NCBI GenBank assembly: GCA_015499985.1
Contig: JAAAUF010000623.1
Location: 1-20,680 of the forward strand
DNA: 20,680 nucleotides
DNA from: Haplosporangium gracile
Lineage: Eukaryota > Mortierellomycota > Mortierellomycetes > Mortierellales > Mortierellaceae
Reading direction: 5' to 3'
Of the stretch, positions 1-9,337 are shown piece by piece. The notes under the pieces are model-generated. The model did not search any database. It worked only from the letters and a program-made list of their open reading frames with translations, and was not told where the DNA came from. Numbering within the stretch: the stretch's first letter is position 1; every line of letters begins with the position of its first letter. A program made the translations under genes and the position numbers.

Positions 1-58
1 AAAAAATTGTTAACGAGAAAAAAAAAATAAGGGGAAAAAAAAAAAAAAAAAGGGAATG
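1..58. repeat. A-rich low-complexity tract
   Basis: The left edge is almost pure adenine, with runs of 6, 9 and 18 interrupted by short G-rich bits. It lies downstream of the OAC1-like gene, so on that gene's sense strand it is a T-rich 3' flank. No gene is seen here. Confidence 0.8.
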
Positions 59-116
59 TTCAACGGCCGTTGGCAACAATGGAACTTTTGGTAACGAGAA
101 TGAGCTAGATTAACGC

Positions 117-1355
117 CTAGAATTTATTAGCCCACCGGTATACCCACTTCTTGGTCTGCTCCATGAAAACAAATGTGAAAATCGTGTGAGGCCTAGCAGT
201 GCAATTGAAAGAAAGAAAAAGATTGTAATGAATTGGTTAGTTGTTAGGCTTTTGACAATCAAAGTTAAGAGAAAGGAGTCAAAGCAAACATACCCAATAC
301 GCAGATAGTGAGCGGTAAATCCTTTGTAGAGAGCGGTAACACCTTCGGTCTTGACGGTCTTGAGGAAACAGTCCAGCGGGTTCTTGTACAAGCTGCCCTT
401 TCCAGTCATTGGATCGGTTGCTTGATTGAACATTCGAGTCGAGATAATGTCAAAGGGGTTCATAACCGTGCAGACAAAGAACCCCGAGATCAAACTGCTC
501 AATCCGTGGCATAGCGATCCGTTCTCCAACTTGCCGACTTGGATCAATTGCTGTTTCACAAAGTCGTACAGCGGTAACTGCACGGATGAGCCCATACCGG
601 TCCTGAGCATAGATGCATCCACACCTCGGTAAAGACCCCTGAATCCCTCGGACTTGTAAATGGATCCAAGTGCATGAAATGTATGTCGATAGTAATGCTG
701 GTGCCCAACCCTGGAGGGCTCATGGCTGGTATACGATTGTAGCCGAGTCTTGACCAAGAACAGAGGTGACGCCAAGAGGGCCGACAAGACACCTCCTGTT
801 CCTCCTGCGACAATGTTGACGAGATAACTGGGTTTCACTGGATCCGTCCTGAGGAGGTCATGGATTTGGTACTTGATTGGGTCGTAGAGTCCGAGACGAG
901 TTCCGTTCATGAGGAGCTGATACATGTAGGCGCATCCTAGTCCTCGCTGGATCCCGCGAATGCCCTCGTAGCGAAGAATGTGAACCATAGCCTGCCCAAA
1001 GTTGGTGTAGATTCGTTGGCTTCCTGGGACCTGTCTTGTTAGCTCACCCTGGAGCTGCAGGCGCGTCTTGATGACCTGTTACGAGGAAAGAGAAGTCAGT
1101 TTGAGGATTGGTTGTTGAGGTACCTCTGCGCAGAATGAAATTGGACCAAAGAGGGAAAATGGTGCCAGTGTGTCAGCAAGTCGCTCATACCTCTGCGGGG
1201 TTAGTAAGTGTCACTGCTCCACAGGCAGCCATGCCACCAGCAATGAAACCAAGTACCGCCGAGGGCTTCTGACTCGTCATTGTGATGGTCGTGGTCATTG
1301 CTGCCTGGGGTTTAGTTGTAGTGGTGGAGACAAGTGCAGCTGATGTTGATGACAT
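117..1355 (-). CDS. OAC1: Mitochondrial oxaloacetate/dicarboxylate carrier, OAC1 (SLC25A34/35-like), three exons
   Basis: This is an inner-membrane carrier of the SLC25 family; yeast Oac1 moves oxaloacetate, sulfate and related acids. I join exons 1355-1191, 1075-294 and 192-117 into 340 residues, close to the roughly 320 of yeast Oac1. Three carrier signatures are in the expected places: PAEVIKTR at residues 53-60 (split by intron 1 right after the Glu), PLFLVKTR at 159-166 and PFDIISTR at 262-269. Subfamily-typical stretches are also visible: a YMYQLLMNGTRLGLYDP-like block near 105-121 and RTGMGSSVQLPLY near 213-225. The last exon restores the RIGPHT ending followed by a conserved MEQ, whereas reading through intron 2 gives an unrelated tail. 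The start is the first in-frame Met; the residues before the first helix are Ser/Thr-rich. No disruptions are seen. Family assignment is firm; exact substrate is inferred. Confidence 0.93.
193..293 (-). other. Intron 2 of the OAC1-like gene
   Basis: A 101-base intron with donor GTATGT (293-288), a CTAAC branch-like motif and acceptor CTAG ending at 193. It splits a Gly codon (phase 2). Splicing restores the conserved RIG-PHT junction of the carrier family. Confidence 0.9.
1076..1190 (-). other. Intron 1 of the OAC1-like gene
   Basis: A 115-base phase-0 intron with donor GTATGA, a CTGAC branch-like motif near the 3' end and acceptor AACAG. It falls exactly inside the first carrier signature, between the Glu and the Val of PAE-VIKTR, so the splice is strongly supported by the protein family. 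Confidence 0.92.
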
Positions 1356-2152
1356 TGTGTATACAAAGGGTCTAGAAGAGAGTAGGGAGTAATGTAAAGA
1401 AAGAAGGATGCAGAAGAAAAAGCAAAAAGAAATAATAAAAAAACGAAGACGCCGCTTATCTATCTATTGAGTGGGAGTGCGGTTGGCATAAAGGAGGAAA
1501 GAGTGAATGTGCCAAAAGGAGAAAAAGGAGAGAAAGACAAGAGAGAAAGACAAGAGAGAAAGACAAGAGAGAAAGAGTAAAGAGGGGTAAAAACAAAAAG
1601 AGAGAGAATGGTAAATAAGCAAGAAAGGGAAGGGCAAAAATAGACAACCAAAACAGAAAGCGAGTCAAGTATTCGCCTCGTCTGTGAATGCAAAAAGACA
1701 AACAGGTGACAAATGGTCCAGGCCACAGAGTGGTTTCCCACGCATTATTTTTAAGCACAGTGAACAGTAAAGACGTTACGTTCCAACCCCGCCTCTTAAG
1801 AGAGCATCTCCAAGTAAGGATCCGTTAATGCAGTGTAGTATATTCAAAAATGAACGTGTAAACTACGATGTGCTGTGCTCAATTGGCCTCGGGTGCCATC
1901 GTGGACATGGCTCTTTCGTTAAAAAGTAATGTTCATGCATAGAAACTGGTTATACATGGTGTCCTTTGGCGCAAAGGGTTTTAGGGACAAGAAAGCATGT
2001 TTTAACTAAAGGTGCTATGATCAAGTGAAATAAGCAATCGTCTGCTTAAAGAACGCGTCTTCTTTGTCCCTCTCTCTCCTTCCTCTCGTCCCTTCTCTCT
2101 CTTCTTCTGCCTCTCTTCCTTCCTTCACTTCCCTTCATTCTCGTTTACCGCC
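1356..2152. other. Divergent intergenic region between the OAC1-like gene and F-box copy A
   Basis: About 800 bases without a supported gene. It must hold the promoters of the minus-strand carrier and of the plus-strand F-box relic. Contents: an A-rich stretch just upstream of the carrier start, a purine-rich block (about 1495-1640) with a 13-base tandem repeat, and a CT-rich tract (about 2062-2146) leading to the ATG at 2153. The open frames here are biased-composition artefacts. Confidence 0.6.
1529..1577. repeat. 13-base purine tandem repeat, about 3.7 copies
   Basis: The unit AGAGAAAGACAAG occurs three times without change (1529-1541, 1542-1554, 1555-1567), followed by a partial fourth copy. 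It lies about 170 bases upstream of the carrier start codon, within a purine-only strand bias. Confidence 0.9.
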
Positions 2153-4264
2153 ATGTCTCCAAGTCGAAATCACTATTCCGTTCATCGTCGTCCCGCAACT
2201 CACATTCAAAAGAAAAGCAGCCCGTCCACGGACCACCCGCAGGACGCAGACGATAGCAAAAAAACAACCACCAACTCGCATTCCACACATAATCACCCCT
2301 CTCTCTTCGTTGCAATTCTCGCATTCGTCTTTCGAACAAGGAACTCTGCTAGCATCAGACGACCCGACCAGCACAGTGAGTCGCAGTTTCATCGTTAGGC
2401 ATGTGCCTTGTTTTATTTTCAAGTCATTGACCCCACAAGCCAAAAAAATATTTTAAACCCCCCCCCCCTACCACAGGATTATAACAAAAGCTAACCGCTT
2501 GCTTATTATTATCCTGTTCATAACTAGCCTCAAGATGAATATGGAGAAGGCCCTGAAGCTTTCCGAGATTCTCGAATTGGTCGGATGGTTTTTGCCATCG
2601 TTTAGCCGAACGTACGATCTTGGTGACAGAGAATTCAGGGTCACATGGAACTCATAACCCTTATTCCGTGCCACTGCAGTCTGTCGAGCTTGGCGAACAG
2701 TCCTTACTCCGGTCTTGTGGCAGACATATGGCTATGAAATTATGGAGGACGTGGTCCCGATGAAAGTTCTGGCTCAAAACGTGCGTCACATCCGCTTTCT
2801 CCTCTCATGAATATGAACCACAGGAAGCGCGTAGAGCTCTGGGACGCTTTCAAAGATCATGAGCACACCGACCGACTGAAGGTTCATGATTCCGACTTTC
2901 CCATCAAGGAACCTCTCGGCACCAAGACTCGCACCTTACGGAACTCAAGCTTTCGGGGAACTGCGTAAGGCTGACTCCAGCTCTAGTTGACTTTGTCGAG
3001 CGGCTTCACTACCTCAAGTCCCTAAAGGTCACGTGAATCACATTTACACCGTCTGATTAGAATCGTGTTCTGGCCAACAAGCCTAGCCTTCGTAATGTTG
3101 TGATTGGGCATCATTGTATTTTCGAGGGCAAAGAACGAAAGAACAACACAGGTTACGAAACGGACCAGCAGAAGGATAAAGCCGTGGCTATGAACGTGGA
3201 CTCGGCGCCAACTGCGAACATCGTTAACATAACTTCTACCAGCGCTGAAGCGGGCAAAAGCAACAACAACACTACAACCAAAACCAATATCTTGATCAAT
3301 GGTGGTGGCGCCAATACAGGGGGTGGAAACAACACAAGCAACAACATCATCCCAGCCAGTGAAACAGCGTCAACGTAGTGAGCATTAGCGCAATCGCCAA
3401 CAATGCAATCGCTAACAAATCCTTGATCATAAGCAGCATAAGTCCCAGCCACGGCGATGAAATCATGACAGGCAAACGCAAACGCGGGATGGAGGATCCT
3501 AGGGACATTGGCGGGCTTCCCACGAAGCACTTGGTTCTGTGCAATAACAAGCTTCGTCAACCCTCCCAGAAGCAGATCCTGGAGATATGTCCGAAGCTGG
3601 ATCAGTTGGAGATTTGCTTCTCAGAGAAGTCGATCAGATAAGAGGTCGCGGGGCATGTTCGTTCGAGTTGCCCTGAGCTCCGTCGTCTGACTTTGACAAG
3701 CACGCAGCAGCCTTGGGCTGAATCCATGGTCAAAGGTATGCCAGATGCAGTGGAGGAACTAATTCTGTGCATCTCCAAGCTCGACCATGTGGTGGCGAAT
3801 TTCATCAACGTCAGGTGGAATAAACTCACACGAATCGAGTTGGATTTCGGTCAAACAACCAAGGACAAGCGACGCGTGGTAAATATCATATCTATTCTCC
3901 AAGAATGCCTCGAGTTGAAAGAGTTCAGCTATCGCAATCACGGAAGGGACGAGACATTCAAGGGAGTGATGTTTAGGGAGCAATGGAGATTGCCACACCT
4001 ACGCAAGCTGCGTCTGTCCGGTGTGTCGCCACGAGCCATTCGCGAAGGGATCGTTTATGTCTCTGTCCCGGGCGAATGGAGGCAAGAGTACACGGGGCGA
4101 AAATTCCCTTGCTGCAGCGCTCGACCTCCCGAAGCAGCCCACGAGATGGGAATCTGGCCTCAAACTGTTGCTTTCGATGCTGCTCTTTGAATCGTCTGAA
4201 GGATCTTCGCGACCTCGTGGAGGTCGTTGTCACCGAGACCACATACCACAAGGGGCTCGAGTAG
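2153..4264 (+). pseudogene. F-box/LRR-like gene, copy A, multiply disrupted
   Basis: Confident homology to copies B and C runs from 2535 to the final TAG at 4262-4264. The order is an F-box-like start (SEILELVGWFLPSF, then AVCRAWRTVLTPVLWQTY), a leucine-rich repeat-like first half, an Asn/Thr/Gly-rich linker (about 3130-3380) and a second leucine-rich half ending in DLVEVVVTETTYHKGLE. Compared with its paralogs it has in-frame stops at 2655, 3034, 3058 and 3639. It also has four net minus-one frame changes, near 2800-2808, 2930-2935, 3376 and 4185-4193. The 3034 TGA sits where paralogs have Arg, and the 3058 TAG where both have Trp. An ATG at 2153 resembles the start of copies B and C (ATG-CTCC pattern). 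A GTGAGT at 2376 and CTAG at 2527 could be the old intron, but the frame no longer joins. F-box proteins normally recruit substrates to SCF ubiquitin ligases; this copy cannot make the full protein. Confidence 0.88.
2458..2468. repeat. C11 homopolymer
   Basis: A run of 11 cytosines, inside the presumed old intron of F-box copy A. It is one of several long C or G runs in the window (others at 4794-4802, 6072-6080 and 14904-14914). Confidence 0.9.
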
Positions 4265-4859
4265 AGCGTATCTGGCGACTCGAGGTCAGCACTCACACGA
4301 ACTCACTCCTCCCTCCTTCGTGTACTTTTTTACTCCTGCACAATCTTTTTTTCTTCTTCCGCCATCCACTGGTCGGATTTGTACAGTCCACATCCTTTTC
4401 ACAATCTTTATCATTTACGCCATTTACAATTGCTCTATCCCTTCATCCACTGTACATTTTTCCTTCACTTGCATTATGCTGTTGCTGCTCTTCATAATAA
4501 AAAAAATGAAAATGGCCATCTTGCCCGCCAAAAAAAAACGTTCACTTCGGGATGTTGCTGGGAGAGTGGGTTGCCTGTGGTTGGGTATTTTTTTTGTCGC
4601 GGCGGAGACTGTAAACGTTGTTTCAGACGAATAAAGTACGCTCAAGTTGGTGGCAAATAAAAAACGAGTTGAAGACCGAAGAAGGTTAAGAAGGTTGGCT
4701 ATGACGATTTGAGCGTGCACTGTGAAGACAGTCACGATCCAGCCATCCAGATAAAAATGGCCTTTTTCCGTTTTCCCGTCGAGAGATCACCTTCCCCCCC
4801 CCTTCTCTTCCTTACTCATTCCCCCTCACACTCATCTCTCGCTCTTTCTCTCTCTCATC
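4265..4859. other. Intergenic region: 3' flank of copy A and promoter of the phosphate carrier gene
   Basis: About 600 bases with no supported gene. The left half is T/C-rich and ends near AT-rich AATAAA-like elements around 4494-4503 and 4630-4636, which could serve as 3' signals for copy A. The right end is the pyrimidine tract of the phosphate carrier promoter. Confidence 0.6.
4790..4859 (+). promoter_or_regulatory. Pyrimidine-rich promoter/leader tract of the MIR1-like gene
   Basis: About 70 bases, nearly all C and T, immediately precede the ATG at 4860. CT-rich tracts just upstream of the start are a known feature of strongly expressed genes in filamentous fungi. No clear TATA box is visible nearby. 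The transcription start is not determinable from sequence alone. Confidence 0.55.
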
Positions 4860-5795
4860 ATGACCTCCATTCAGACCCAAGCAACCGTCGCCCCCACCGG
4901 AGTTTCTCTCTACGCCCGCTACGCCCTCGCTGGAGCCATCTGTTGTGGTGTCACTCACGGAGCCCTCACACCCGTCGACGTTGTCAAGACCCGTATGCAG
5001 CTCGAGCCCACCGTCTACAACCGCGGTATGACTGCCGCCTTCCGTCAAGTCGTCAAGGCTGAGGGTTCCGGTGCCCTCCTGACCGGATTCGGACCCACTT
5101 TTGCGGGCTACTTTCTCCAGGGCGCCTTCAAGTTTGGAGGTTACGAGTTCTGGAGAAAGAAGTTTATTGATACCCTGGGCACAGAGACTGCTCAGAACAA
5201 CCGGACGTTGATCTACTCTGTTTCGGCGGGTATTGCCGAGTTCTTTGCGGATGTTGCACTGTGTCCCCTCGAGGCGACTCGTATCCGTTTGGTCTCCCAA
5301 CCTACGTTTGCGACGGGTCTTGTCAGTGGATTCTCGCGTATCCTGAAGGAGGAGGGCGTTATACGTGGATTCTACTCTGGATTCGGCCCCATCTTGTTCA
5401 AACAGGTCCCTTATACCATGACCAAATTTGTCGTATTCGAGCGTGTCGTTGAGTCTGTCCTGGACGCCGCAGGACCTAAGGAGAATATTTCGGGATCAAC
5501 CATGACGGCAATTAACTTGGGATCGGGTCTTGTCGCCGGTATTGCTGCCGCTATTGTTTCCCAGCCTGCCGATACGCTCCTGTCAAAGATTAACAAGTCC
5601 TCGGGTACGGGGTCGATTACTTCTCGTCTTGCTGGCCTTGCTGGTGAGCTTGGTGTCCGTGGTTTGTTCTTGGGTCTGGGTCCTCGTATTGTCATGGTTG
5701 GTACCTTGACCGCCTTCCAGTTTGCGATCTATGGTGATCTCAAGGCTGCCTTCAATGCTACCGGTGGTGCTGAGATCGCCAAGAAGAAGGATTAA
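4860..5795 (+). CDS. MIR1: Mitochondrial phosphate carrier, MIR1 (SLC25A3 family)
   Basis: This inner-membrane carrier imports phosphate with a proton to feed ATP synthase. The single exon encodes 311 residues, the same length as yeast Mir1. Three carrier repeats each show their signature: PVDVVKTR at 38-45, PLEATRIR at 136-143 and the divergent third form PADTLLSK at 236-243. That third form is characteristic of phosphate carriers. Other family hallmarks are [13 protein letters not shown] (45-57), [21 protein letters not shown] (76-96), RLVSQP (143-148) and [11 protein letters not shown] (180-190). The short Ser/Thr/Gln-rich N-terminus has no long presequence, as in fungal homologs. Early codons favour C in third position, consistent with high expression. 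No lesions are seen. It sits between broken F-box copies A and B but is unaffected. Family and function are firm. Confidence 0.97.
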   Translation: MTSIQTQATVAPTGVSLYARYALAGAICCGVTHGALTPVDVVKTRMQLEPTVYNRGMTAAFRQVVKAEGSGALLTGFGPTFAGYFLQGAFKFGGYEFWRKKFIDTLGTETAQNNRTLIYSVSAGIAEFFADVALCPLEATRIRLVSQPTFATGLVSGFSRILKEEGVIRGFYSGFGPILFKQVPYTMTKFVVFERVVESVLDAAGPKENISGSTMTAINLGSGLVAGIAAAIVSQPADTLLSKINKSSGTGSITSRLAGLAGELGVRGLFLGLGPRIVMVGTLTAFQFAIYGDLKAAFNATGGAEIAKKKD

Positions 5796-5918
5796 GTCGC
5801 CTATTATCTACCCTCTCCTCTCTCTCCCTGCTCCTGCTATTACATCGCATCATACCTTCTTTCATACCTCACCTCCTCTCTCCCGCTTGCGCCATTTCCG
5901 CCATGAAAAATCTATTAG

Positions 5919-5924
5919 AATAAA
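5919..5924 (+). terminator. AATAAA polyadenylation-like signal of the MIR1-like gene
   Basis: AATAAA lies about 125 bases after the stop codon, following a CT-rich 3' untranslated stretch. The position and sequence suit a fungal 3' end signal. Confidence 0.6.
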
Positions 5925-7401
5925 CAAACATTAAACTTTCTACAATCCGGAAACTGGAGCCGCCATCATCGGAATTGGGTCCCAGAATGGGATGGTTCGA
6001 ATCATACTTTATCCACACTGCCTCTCTCTCCTTTCTTCTTCACGATCAAAGCGAAGGAATGACGCTCCCCTCCCCCCCCCTTTTTGTTGATTGGTGCAAT
6101 CCATAGTCATCTCTCAACTATGCAATTTGTCTGGAAAAGAAGGGAACGCCCATTCACACACACAAAACACACAACCCTCCCTCTCTTCCTCTCCACTCTC
6201 CCTTCTCAGTCTTAGGAAGAAAACGTGGACGAAAAACTGCAAATCAAGCCTACGGCTCTATTTTTTTCGGCAAATCACCATTTATGGGCAGGACTGCGGG
6301 ATGATTGCTTTAAACAGGGGCGGAGTCCGAACAGATAGAAAAAGGAAGAAGAGCATACGGGGAAACAAAAAAGCGAAGTGAGAGAGAGAGAAAGCATCGT
6401 CTTCTCTCAAATTGCCCAAGCGCACTTAACATTTAACCGGTAACGACGCCACATAATCAATTTTTCTTACCCTTCTGGCTCCCCACGACATGGCACTTTT
6501 TTTAAACTTTGTCCAGATGAAAGCGCTCAGCGGCAACAGGCACTGCACAAAGAAAATAAAAAAAAAGTGATAAAAAGAGAAGGCTCCTTCTTCTGGATAA
6601 ACATATCCGAAAAAAAAAATTAGACTCATGAGTCTGCGCAGGTTAATTTCTTGCACAAGGACCTCTGATGATAGGTAATTGTATGCCGCCCTGAAGAGAG
6701 CGAGGAAAGGAATTAGAAGGAATAAAGGCGGAGATGCAGCAGCAGCCCCACAGCCTAAATTGCGTAGGCAAGCGCGTGGTAGTTCAGTATAGGTAACCCG
6801 AGAAAGAAAGGGGGTTAGAACAGCGATGAGTCTTAGCATCATCATTTATGAAGCATTGTGCGGATGGACTATTGGAAAGTTCGCAATAATAAGAGACAAC
6901 AGACTAGAGGAGGAAGATATGCAATGGTCCAAGATGGGTTAGTTGTTCCCTGCAGACATGTCGTGCTCAACAACCAATACATGTCTGTCAACCTTCTCTC
7001 CACCCTAATGCCACCGCACCTTACCAGACACATATATATTTCAAGCAGGGTGATATAAAGAAGATGCGACCAAGGATCTCTCAAAATGAGGATGGAGGAA
7101 GAGAGAAAAAGGCATACAAGTAGAAAAGGTCAGGAGACATGAGGGGAAAACACACTCGATGTGCTAACTCGACTGACCAAAGAAAATCAACGCCTTGATG
7201 TGCGAAGCAGAGGAGTAAAAGGGGAAAATAACCTTGATATGGAAGGGGTGAGGTGAGAATGGAAAATATGTGCACCTTGGAAGGAAGAAGAATATGTGAG
7301 CAAAAAAATATATAGAAAAAAGAAGGAAAAGAAGAAGAAGGCAGAGACACGACAATAGGTTGATGTCCCGGACAACGCCAAAGCATGTCCTCGATCGCGC
7401 T
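5925..7401. other. Intergenic region between MIR1-like gene and F-box copy B, no supported gene
   Basis: About 1.5 kb. It contains a C9 run near 6072-6080, T and A runs, and a minus-strand open frame (6426-6845) that I do not accept as a gene. The right-hand part, about 7081-7401, is the 3' flank of copy B. It still resembles the 3' flank of copy C, so it belongs to the duplicated unit. Confidence 0.6.
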
Positions 7402-9274
7402 CTAATCGAGCTCCTTGCGGTAAATAGCCTCCGTAATAACGACTTCCAAGAGGTTGGGCAGATCCTCGACATGTTCCAGCAGGGCGACATCAGAGAGAGG
7501 CGATTTCAACGCCTTGCCCTGTTTACAGACCTCTTCAAACGACCGAGCGTTGCAACAATGGTCCTTTCGGCATCCATACTGCTGTCTCCATCCTTCAGGA
7601 GAGGAGACTTTTGGAATACCGTTATACTTGGCTGGAGGAGAGACGCCGTGGATGTGTAGCTTGCGGAGGTTAGGCAAGTTCCAGGCCTTCCTGAACATCA
7701 TCTCCTTGAAGACCTTGTCCTCTGCATGGTTATGGTAAGAGAGCTCCTTCAGCTCAGTACACTCTCGAAGGATTGACAGGATACAGGCCAATCGACGCTT
7801 ACCTTTGGTGTCCCGCCCAAAGTCCAGCTCCAATCACGTCAGTTCGTCTTTGCGTGCGTTGATTGCAGCTGCCATCTGGAGGTCCAGTTATCCGGTATGG
7901 ACAATCAGCTCCTCGACCGTGTGTGGTATCCCGTCGATCACCGCCAGGGTCCATGGCTGGCGCGTGCTTTTCAGCGTGAGTCGACGGAGCTTGCGACAGT
8001 TGTCTCGGACCAGTGTAGCAACCTTGCTACCCTTTACCTTCTGCGAGTAGCGGATCTCGAGTTGCTCCAGGTGTGGACAGGCCTCGAGGATAGCCTTCTG
8101 GAAGGGGAGCAGGAGGCGATTGTCTCGGAGGATAAGGTAGGTAGCAGAAAGAACTCCAATGTTCTTGGCGTCGGGTAATTTGGTATTGACAAGTTTGGTC
8201 CGTCTATGCTTCTTGGGGCCGTTTCTGCCGTCGTCATTTTTCTTGCGCCTTATTGGTGACGTCTCCGTCGTTATCGTTGTTCTTGCGCTTCTTGGATCTT
8301 CCACTTGTGGTTCCTTCGTTGCTGGCGACGGTATTGCCGGCAGGCGTTGTGGGGTTGTTGTTGTTGTTTGTCGAGGTGTTGATGCCGGTTGTTGTGTTGT
8401 TCTTGCTTAGGCTTGAGTCCTTTGCGTCGACGTTGTCGTCCTGGTCCTCGCCGCTCTTGTGGTCAATGAACTCGCACTGCTGAGCGATGACGACCTTGCG
8501 GAGGTGAGGCTTGTTCGAGATAATACGCTTCCAGTCCGAAGCTGTAAAATTGAACCGCGTCAACTCGAGAGACTTTTGATGGACTTGCTTCTCGACAAGG
8601 ATGAAGAGGAAGGGATGCATGCGCTTACAGTTTCCCGAGAGCTTAAGCTCTTCTAAATCATGGTTCATAGGTCCAATGAAGCGCTTGACGGGGAAGAATG
8701 CATCGTGGATCTCCAACTTCTTGATGTGCTTGTGGTTGGTGAGCGCGTCCCACAGAGCGGCATGCTTCTTGTGTTTCTTGTCAAGGAGGGAGGGATTGCG
8801 GACGAGATGGTTGTTCCTGTGGAGGACGTCGAGATGGACATTCTTTTCCATGAAGGCAAGGTCGTAGGTCTGACAAAGCACCGGGGTAAAAGTCTGGCGC
8901 CAGGTCTTGCAGATGGCAGCCGCTCGGAGAAGGGGTCTAGGGTCCCAGGTATCGACAAAGCTGAAGCATCCTGCCTCGAAGTGTCGGCCGAAGAGTGGGA
9001 AATAGGGGACAATGAGCATGAGGATCTTCGGGATCATTAGCTTGTGTTCCTTGTTCTTGTCCTCATTGAGTTTGGGCGATCTCCTTGTCAGTCATATTGA
9101 TGTTGTTGATGTCGTTGTTGGCGGTGTTGGTTATGTCCGCGGTCGACCTATAAGGAGACATTAGACAGACAGGCGATAAGCAAGGGGAAATGCGGGTTTA
9201 TTTGCAAATGAAACAAGAGTGTGGTATACTTACTTCTTTGTCATGACAAGAGACGTCGACGAACACGGAGCCAT
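7402..9274 (-). pseudogene. F-box/LRR-like gene, copy B, disrupted (two exons)
   Basis: Exon 1 (9274-9234) encodes MAPCSSTSLVMTK; an 86-base intron follows, then exon 2 from 9147. The frame runs into TDKEIAQ and meets a TGA unless one A of the AAA at 9071-9073 is extra. One base later the frame gives LNEDKNKEHK and then the F-box-like MIPKILMLIVPYFPLF with AAAICKTWRQTFTPVLCQTY. The F-box/LRR half runs to about 8330. An Asn/Thr-rich linker and basic KKRKNN and KKHRR clusters (possible nuclear signals) follow, with a second apparent one-base insertion in the A5 run at 8237-8241. The second LRR half has TAA at 7888-7890 and TGA at 7834-7836, then stays open to 7402. Copies A and C read through the TGA position with Arg (CGA, AGA). 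A real protein might survive as the 267-residue F-box half (9037-8234). Inferred ancestral role: SCF ubiquitin ligase adaptor. Confidence 0.83.
9148..9233 (-). other. Intron of F-box copy B
   Basis: An 86-base intron with consensus donor GTAAGT, a CTAAT branch-like motif and acceptor TATAG. It splits a Lys codon (phase 2). A similarly placed intron after a short Met-Ala-Pro exon exists in copy C. Confidence 0.75.
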
Positions 9275-9304
9275 GGTGACAAAGCCGATTGCGATCCTTG
9301 GTGG

Positions 9305-9337
<33 letters not shown>

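Noticed and set aside
4812..5300. Minus-strand open frame of 162 residues opposite the phosphate carrier
   Set aside because: It is a shadow of the strongly codon-biased MIR1-like gene; the plus-strand protein is a full-length family match.
5994..6010. GGTTCGAATC, which resembles a tRNA B box
   Set aside because: The flanking bases do not form a T-stem, and no matching A box, anticodon arm or acceptor stem is found upstream.
6426..6845. Minus-strand open frame of 139 residues with hydrophobic stretches
   Set aside because: Phe/Leu-rich segments arise from T runs, there is no recognisable family, no promoter or splice evidence, and composition matches the surrounding intergenic DNA.
7834..7898. 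An intron that would remove both stop codons in copy B
   Set aside because: Copies A and C have colinear coding sequence across the same interval, and the only donor available (GTCCAT) is poor.
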